Source: Reticulitermes speratus (taxonomy: Eukaryota; Arthropoda; Insecta; Blattodea; Rhinotermitidae). From it: a stretch of DNA of 64,000 nt. The DNA is taken from positions 29,900,033 to 29,964,032 of the forward strand of contig JAJKFL010000014.1 of assembly GCA_021186555.1 (NCBI GenBank), read 5' to 3'. A program made the position numbers and the translations under genes. Below, in pieces: positions 60,201 through 64,000 of this stretch (positions are counted from its first letter, which is position 1; each line of letters begins with the position of its first letter). The notes under the pieces were generated by a model that was not told the origin of the DNA, did not search any database, and was given only the letters and a program-made list of their open reading frames with translations.

Positions 60201-63166
60201 ACAGAGCATGCTCTATATGAGAGAATAATACAAAATAAATTTTATGAAACAATATTATGAAGATATTCTACAATAAACCCTATTCACAAACACCCTCAGC
60301 CTATGTTGCTCCCTCAATGTCACAGACCAAGCTTCACACCCATACAAAACAACAGGCAAAGTTACACTGCTGTATATCTTAATCTGTATATTTCTGGATA
60401 GCAAACTGGAAATCATATGAGAGAATAATAAAAAATAAATTCTATGAAAAAATGTTATGAAGATAATCTACAATAAACCCTTCAGTTTCTTATGAACAGG
60501 GAATTTATTCAGTAGATGGAAAACTGTTTTGCTCAAGAACAACATTGTAGCAACAGTTACTTGGTTGTTTTTAATGTTATATAAATTTATAAAACACTTC
60601 TTGGGCAGAAAATATTGCTGGCATCAGAATTCAATGTGTAAACCTTTTCCTCTAGGGTCCTGTACGAAACACACCTTGCCTGAAGCCATTTCAACAACAA
60701 CACAGCCAACAGACCACATGTCTGCTGCTCTGCCATGACCTTCAGTGTTTGTCTTCATGAACACTTCTGGTGCCATGTAAGCTGAAACAAAATACCCAAG
60801 GTTTTAACATGAGCAAAATTATGATATATTAGTAACTATTTAAAGAATTATAAATTGTGAGCCTTGAGGTTTTCACAATTGTTTGGTTGAGGACTCCATT
60901 ATTCTGGATTATAAAGCAACATCAGTGGGTAATGGGTTCCAGATGGTCCGCAGGAATGTCGTGGCTTTATCTTCAAGGGTCCACAGGCCTGAGAAGAACT
61001 CTTCTCAGACCCTGATGATAAGTCACTATATTCCTTTGAAACATCAGGAACTGATTACCCAGTGTTGCAACATCATATCCCAGAAGAACATACTGCCAGC
61101 ATCACAAAAACTAAGCACCAGTTGTGACATGGGCATAGCTGACAATGTAAGTACAAAATCTGAGGGGTCCTTACATTTAATTTAACCCTTCCTGCATCAC
61201 TTATGGTATACACTTCATACTGGAGATCCTCCCGTGTATGCTGTTTTTAACCCATTCCACAGGCACCTTCCTGGTCCTCTGTATCATGTATGATACATTC
61301 TGCAATCTCTCATTCATTTACATTGCTCTTATTTTAGTTCCTGTGGGCAATTCTAATTCGTAGGAGTAGCTCTCTTACTCTAGTGGACTGGTGTGTGGAA
61401 GGAAGGGTGGAGAACCTATACAGCTTTAAATTTTTGCTGAAAAATGAAAAGAACTTCAGAATCTTGGTAAACTTCTACGATGTGGGAAGAGTTAAATTAA
61501 GTTACCAACAGGACTGAAGTGGGTCTTAGAACAAAATAAACTTACAAGAAGTTTAGGTACTACATTTACCAAGTATTACGCTTTATGTTACATGCAGAGA
61601 CAAATTCTCTGCAGGGAAATATTCAACTGTTATATATACAGAAAACCACTCAGTGAAAACCCAAATTAGTGCTACTGTTAGGGCATGAGGGTGAATGCCC
61701 TTGGGGAATACCCAAACTAACACTCTTCACAGAAAATGAGAAACCCCAGCTGGGGAAAACAGCAACTAGCACAACTGTCACAACCTAAGACTCAGATCAC
61801 AATCTTCAAGCAGCTGTGTATGCTAGCAGCTTGTTTCAGTCCAGAGTATAAGAAGAGTGGGGTCAAAGCATGGGCAGTTTGAGAGAACAAATATGTCTAC
61901 AGGAAAGTCATCTCTCTTTCTGAAAATATTAGTTTGTGTTCTTACATCATTTTCATTCCACTGCATGCCTCTTTGGACATGCACTTCCATACAAAGTATG
62001 CTATTTCATGTGTGTAACTACAGATCATTCTATTATTTCCTACCCTTGAGAATGCAATAGTATAGTACAAGTACTCTGTGAAGAAAACTGTTTTTGTTCA
62101 GTTAATAGAGGGCAACACAAAATGAAGTGACCTCTATAACTACTTGCAGCCAACAAATCAATCAACCAACCAAACCTGCTCCCCTCTAGTACCTCCTATC
62201 AATGAGTCTAAGCACAGTGACCAAAATCATTCCTTTGTGTAGTGTCATGAGACTGTGAACAGGCTGTAATGACTAGGGAAACATAAATTAACACCACTGC
62301 TTGTATAAGGGGAAAATCCACTGTGAGACAACCCACTGCTTGTGGAAACCCAAACTAGTACCACTGTTAGGATATGGGAAAACCCACTGTAGGACAACCT
62401 ACTGCCTGGGGAAATCCAAACTAGTACCACTGTTAGGATATGGGAAAACCCTCTGTAGGACAACCTCCTGCCTGGGGGAAACCCAAACTAGTACCACTGT
62501 TAGGATATGGGAAAACCCACTGTAGGACAACCTATTGCCTGGGGAAACCCAAACTAGTACCACTGTTAGGATATGGGAAAACCCACTGTAGGACAACCTA
62601 CTGCCTGGGGAAACCCAAACTAGCACCACTGCTAGGATATGGGTAAACCCACTGTGGGACAACCTACAGCTTGGGGAAATCCAAACTAGCACCGCTGCTA
62701 GAATATGGGGAAAACAAACAATAATTCTTCAGATTGCAATGCAGATTTTTGTGTACAGGCAAGTATCTGAATGTAAGGGGCAGGTTTTATGTCTTGTATG
62801 TTGGCTGGTACAAAGCAGTGGGTACGGGAAATGTCTGGTGATTTGACCACCGCCCTCCCCTCCATGCATGCATCTGCATGCACACATGTGTAAAACATAC
62901 ATATCCTGTGTGTCACATTCCATTACTCACTTACAATTTAAGGATAAGAAATGTTAGTTGAAGCCTGAATGAAAAAGAGCTCTAAAACACAACACATAAT
63001 AATGAATGAGAGAACAACCATTATGGGCTCATACAGTCCTAACCTTGTGTTCCAACAAAGCCCTTCAGTTCCCCTGGCATTGTAGTGTGAGCTTTGATTT
63101 TCACTGCTGAGCCAAAATCTCCCAGCTTGAGACAGTTGCCTTCATCTGTTAGAAAGATATTGGCAC
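54150..63166 (-). CDS. Mekk1: MEKK4/MAP3K4-type MAP kinase kinase kinase, 3' part of the gene (four coding exons, introns included in span)
   Basis: The span encodes the C-terminal half of a Ser/Thr kinase domain. The family phosphorylates MAP2Ks that feed the p38 and JNK stress cascades and acts in the cytoplasm. Four exons join in phase with GT-AG borders. In order they give GANIFL after the catalytic loop, the Mg-binding DFG ([10 protein letters not shown]), TMPGE, the APE motif (AYMAPEVF), [31 protein letters not shown], the subdomain XI Arg (DPRQRS) and a tail beginning FVK|VDEDD. The TMPGE, NYQIM.KVGMG and FVKV signatures match what I know of MAP3K4 rather than MAP3K1-3 or ASK. The HRD-containing exon and the regulatory N-terminus lie beyond 64000, so the gene is cut by the window. 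All kinase residues visible here are intact. The introns are 0.7, 5.5 and 2.3 kb; the 5.5 kb one carries nested transposons in the same orientation. The symbol follows the Drosophila orthologue and is inferred. Confidence 0.88.
54695..54848. repeat. Foldback repeat in the last MAP3K intron
   Basis: CAGTCTTCTAAGATGTGACA is mirrored by TTCCAGAAGAC near the right end. The centre pairs TGCTGCCCCCATCTTC with GAAGTGGGGGCAGCA. It lies between exons 55009 and 54260. Confidence 0.75.
55009..55188 (-). CDS. Mekk1: MAP3K4-type kinase exon: subdomains X-XI
   Basis: This is a 180 bp exon of exactly 60 codons in phase 0. The acceptor is ttttgttccag|CGT and the donor is GTGAAG|gtgagt. It begins [20 protein letters not shown], contains [20 protein letters not shown] (the Arg of subdomain XI) and ends [10 protein letters not shown]. 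It is the most recognisable piece of the gene. The open frame continues into both introns, so an ORF call alone overextends it. Confidence 0.93.
55318..55540 (+). mobile_element. SINE family B, CpG-decayed, in a MAP3K intron
   Basis: GGCTGTGCCATGACCCAGGT, GGGTTCAATCCCATGCCAGT, GTCCATGTGGGCTTTGTGGT. The sites that are CG at 23160 are TG or CA here. It is inserted about 130 bp upstream (in gene sense) of exon 55188-55009, antisense to the gene. Confidence 0.82.
55725..55965 (-). mobile_element. SINE family C, CpG-decayed, in a MAP3K intron
   Basis: TTTACATCCTGGCCAGTTTG, GAGGCCGGATGGGCCTCAGA and GGAGAAGAGAAAAATCTCTT, then the reversed head. Only one CG survives in the body. Confidence 0.72.
56573..57075 (-). 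mobile_element. RTE-like LINE 3' end fragment (reverse transcriptase C-terminus)
   Basis: On the minus strand it reads [20 protein letters not shown] and [10 protein letters not shown], then after a break [16 protein letters not shown] and [12 protein letters not shown]. These are C-terminal motifs of RTE-like non-LTR reverse transcriptases. It is homologous to 15017-15345 down to the untranslated tail (CTCAGCTAGTCAAGAAATTC). Several frame breaks are present and many CG sites have become TG or CA. Confidence 0.82.
57285..58342 (-). pseudogene. mariner transposase, D,D34D, one frameshift
   Basis: The family catalyses cut-and-paste transposition at TA sites. The N-terminal part starts at ATG 58342 and reads to about 58250, where one base is missing and the frame meets a stop. 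From there the frame is open to the TAG at 57285. The intact 297-codon segment starting at 58178 carries the catalytic triad: TCDETW (Asp103), HQDNAPAH (Asp197) and YSPDLAPCD (Asp232), with 34 residues between the last two. It also has a MVPKIL motif matching the mariner WVPHEL site. Counting one missing base, the length is about 352 residues, normal for the family. The paired helix-turn-helix region ([20 protein letters not shown]) is intact. A single lesion implies a young copy. Confidence 0.93.
58425..60006 (-). mobile_element. Tigger/pogo-type DNA transposon inserted in the mariner
   Basis: The left terminus is TA|CAGTGGTGCCTCACAATTC and the right terminus is GAATTGCGAGGCACCACTG|TA. These are near-perfect 19 bp inverted ends with a TA duplication. 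Length is 1,582 bp. It lies in the mariner 5' leader, between the transposase start and the terminal repeat. CpG content is high, in contrast to the surrounding intron, so it arrived late. Confidence 0.93.
58648..59833 (-). pseudogene. Tigger transposase (CENP-B-like HTH plus DDD), frameshifted and internally deleted
   Basis: The start ATG at 59833 opens a CENP-B/pogo N-terminal helix-turn-helix ([20 protein letters not shown]). A one-base loss near 59700 shifts the frame into the long open segment 59699-58722. That segment holds the second HTH (EELQKKTPG to [11 protein letters not shown]) and the catalytic Asp residues: NGDETGLF (142), LILDNASAH (258) and IQPMDQ (295), with 36 residues between the last two. 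After FDVTN the frame stops at 58722, but an overlapping frame reads [15 protein letters not shown] to a stop at 58648. It looks like the C-terminal end of a longer protein. I infer that a stretch between these two parts was deleted, because Tigger proteins are usually over 450 residues and this one is about 370 to 395. Confidence 0.88.
60277..60475. repeat. Tandem duplication copy B with the empty transposon target site
   Basis: It matches copy A in order and orientation. The region that carries the insertion in A reads uninterrupted here (ATCTGTATATTTCTGG against ATCTACATA...TTTTTGG in A). It is therefore a paralogous pre-insertion site for the outer element. Confidence 0.85.
60675..60781 (-). 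CDS. Mekk1: MAP3K4-type kinase exon: APE to DxWSxG
   Basis: This is a 107 bp exon. The acceptor is ttgtttcag|CT and the donor is GGCAAG|gtgtgt. Two incoming bases complete Ala, then 35 full codons follow: [20 protein letters not shown] and then [15 protein letters not shown]. It holds the APE motif and the invariant Asp of subdomain IX. The phase agrees with both neighbours, which supports the model independently of the protein match. Confidence 0.9.
60899..61085. repeat. Foldback repeat in a MAP3K intron
   Basis: ATTCTGGATTATAAAGCAAC and CAGTGGGTAAT on the left pair with ATTACCCAGTGTTGCA and ATCCCAGAA on the right. The centre holds GAGAAGAACTCTTCTC. Confidence 0.7.
62309..62701. repeat. Intronic minisatellite, 66 bp unit, about 6 copies
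   Basis: The unit runs GATATGGGAAAACCCACTGT, AGGACAACCTACTGCCTGGG, AAACCCAAACTAGTACCACT, GTTAG. Being 22 codons long, it leaves open frames on both strands ([14 protein letters not shown] and the reverse). It sits in the MAP3K intron between exons 63044 and 60781. Decayed relatives of the unit occur at about 61630-61780. Confidence 0.92.
63044..63166 (-). CDS. Mekk1: MAP3K4-type kinase exon: DFG / activation segment
   Basis: This is a 123 bp exon, first of the four visible in gene order. The acceptor is ttcttacag before GTGCCAATATC and the donor is CAAG|gttagg. It enters with two bases completing a Gly codon and leaves with one base, which pairs with the next exon to give Ala. It reads [20 protein letters not shown] and then [21 protein letters not shown], which covers the end of the catalytic loop, DFG and the activation segment. 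The upstream exon with the HRD Asp is not in the window. Confidence 0.88.
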
Positions 63167-63469
63167 CTGTAAGAAAGGATCAGCATTAGTAACACTTCTG
63201 TATTTCTTACGTAACACATAAAAATTAGCTCTTACTCAAGACCAGGTAAAAAGTGAAGTCCCAGCCAAAGGCCAATGTTGTAATGTCATGCTGATGACTG
63301 AGGCCTACTGGACACCTCAGGGATGGCGACAGATGAGGATGGAGAATGGTGAGATTACAACTGACACATGAAACAGGTGAAAATCCTGTCCTAGTAGTAC
63401 TTTATTCACCATAAATTCCACACAATCAACCTGGAATTGAAGCCAGCTACCCATGGGGTAAAGCAAGTA

Positions 63470-64000
63470 CAGTGAAACCTCTATCCATCGTTCCCGTTAC
63501 CGTCGTTGGCCCGCATGTATCGTCTGCCTTATTTGGTCCCGAAATTAGCCCCATATAAATAACACTATTTTTTCCCGCCTCCATTGTTCCTCGAACTGTC
63601 GTTTTCCCGCACCAATAGTTGAAAAATCATGGTCCTGACACAACATTTTCCCGCACTGATAGTTTTTTTTTTTAATTTGAAGCGATGGTTTAGTGCGCTG
63701 TGCGTGCATTGCTTTCTTAGTGCCACCTGGATTGGCTCCATCAAAAAGTATGGAGTGCATTCTGTACTCTTTGCTCTCCATCCTTTTCTTTGCACTAGAT
63801 GAAGACTTGGCAACTCTGTTGTGGAGCTTTACTTCATTGCAAGTGGTTCTGTGCGTTCTGGTGTGCTTCATAGTTTCATACGTTACCCTGGTTTAATCAT
63901 TTCCATCCTTTATTATCCTTTTCCTATAATATTTTATTTCTGTTATTAATTCATTCCTGTTTTTATTACTTCATTATATTTTATTCCTGCTATTTATTTT
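63470..64000. mobile_element. Tigger-like element, left end only (runs off the window)
   Basis: TA|CAGTGAAACCTCTATCCAT begins a CpG-rich block in otherwise CpG-poor intron. The first 100 bp share a layout with the outer element at 57084 (CAGTRAAACC, TTCCCG, then CCATATAAA). A 108-codon minus frame at 63871-63545 is open, but I recognise no transposase motif in it. No right end is visible before 64000. Confidence 0.5.

Larger units (their letters stand above)
56971..60276. repeat. Tandem duplication copy A, split by the nested transposons
   Basis: The sequence starting at CCCTATTCACAAACACCCTC runs to 57083, is interrupted by the outer element, and resumes at 60162 with TATTTTTGGATAGCAAACTG up to about 60276. 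It matches copy B at 60277-60475 with scattered substitutions and one roughly 30 bp length difference. The left part is antisense RTE coding sequence. Confidence 0.85.
41200..64000. other. CpG-depleted domain covering the MAP3K gene and about 13 kb downstream
   Basis: CG dinucleotides become rare to the right of about 41,150-41,200. My hand count gives 3 CG in 44,001-45,000 against about 27 in 1,001-2,000. The depletion covers the MAP3K exons and introns and is interrupted by CpG-rich young insertions at 57084-60161 and from 63470. In many insects, termites and cockroaches included, transcribed gene bodies are methylated and lose CpG by deamination. I infer that this domain marks a germline-methylated transcription unit. 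Confidence 0.75.

Noticed and set aside
62245..62692. Repeat-protein-like frames on both strands
   Set aside because: They are produced by the 66 bp minisatellite, whose length is divisible by three. It lies within an intron.
63545..63871. 108-codon minus frame as a host exon
   Set aside because: It lies inside the CpG-rich Tigger-like element that starts at 63470 and matches no part of MAP3K4. It is probably element sequence.

Overview
This window is nuclear DNA of an animal with a large, repeat-rich genome. It is most likely an insect, and I infer a cockroach or termite (Blattodea). That inference rests on the mix of tRNA-derived SINEs, RTE-like LINE tails and mariner/Tigger DNA transposons, which I recall from blattodean drafts, and on a strong gene-body CpG-depletion footprint. 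The species call was not tested by any search. No bacterial gene organisation, CRISPR array, rRNA or functional tRNA gene is visible.

The only host gene I can support is the 3' part of a MAP kinase kinase kinase of the MEKK4/MAP3K4 type (Drosophila Mekk1), on the minus strand. Four consecutive coding exons (63166-63044, 60781-60675, 55188-55009, 54260-54150) join in phase with GT-AG borders. They encode the second half of the kinase domain, from just after the catalytic loop (GANIFL, DFG, APE, DMWSVG and the subdomain XI Arg), plus a short C-terminal tail. The 5' part of the gene lies beyond position 64000.

Layout. (1) 1 to about 41,200 is CpG-normal intergenic DNA with no recognisable host exon. 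It is filled with three tRNA-derived SINE families (A, B, C), a further SINE-like repeat with a GGTAAA run, several RTE-like LINE 3' fragments, an old mariner relic, a transposon helix-turn-helix fragment, three copies of a GGCGCG-ended repeat, foldback repeats and tandem repeats. (2) About 41,200-54,150 is CpG-poor DNA downstream of the last recognised MAP3K exon. It holds CpG-decayed SINE and LINE copies, an old Tigger, a 0.6 kb foldback and a small MITE. (3) 54,150-64,000 is the MAP3K exon-intron region. The intron between exons 60675 and 55188 holds a clean three-level nest: a Tigger/pogo-type element (58425-60006) inside a 1.3 kb mariner (57217-60117) inside a short CAG...CTG element (57084-60161). 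All of this sits in one copy of a tandem duplication whose sister copy (60277-60475) preserves the empty target site.

Two histories overlap. The MAP3K transcription unit and about 13 kb downstream of it have lost most CpG, while young insertions inside it keep theirs. The intergenic half is ordinary TE-rich DNA with normal CpG. Most open reading frames above 60 codons are chance frames in SINEs, tandem repeats or AT-rich DNA and are not annotated as genes.
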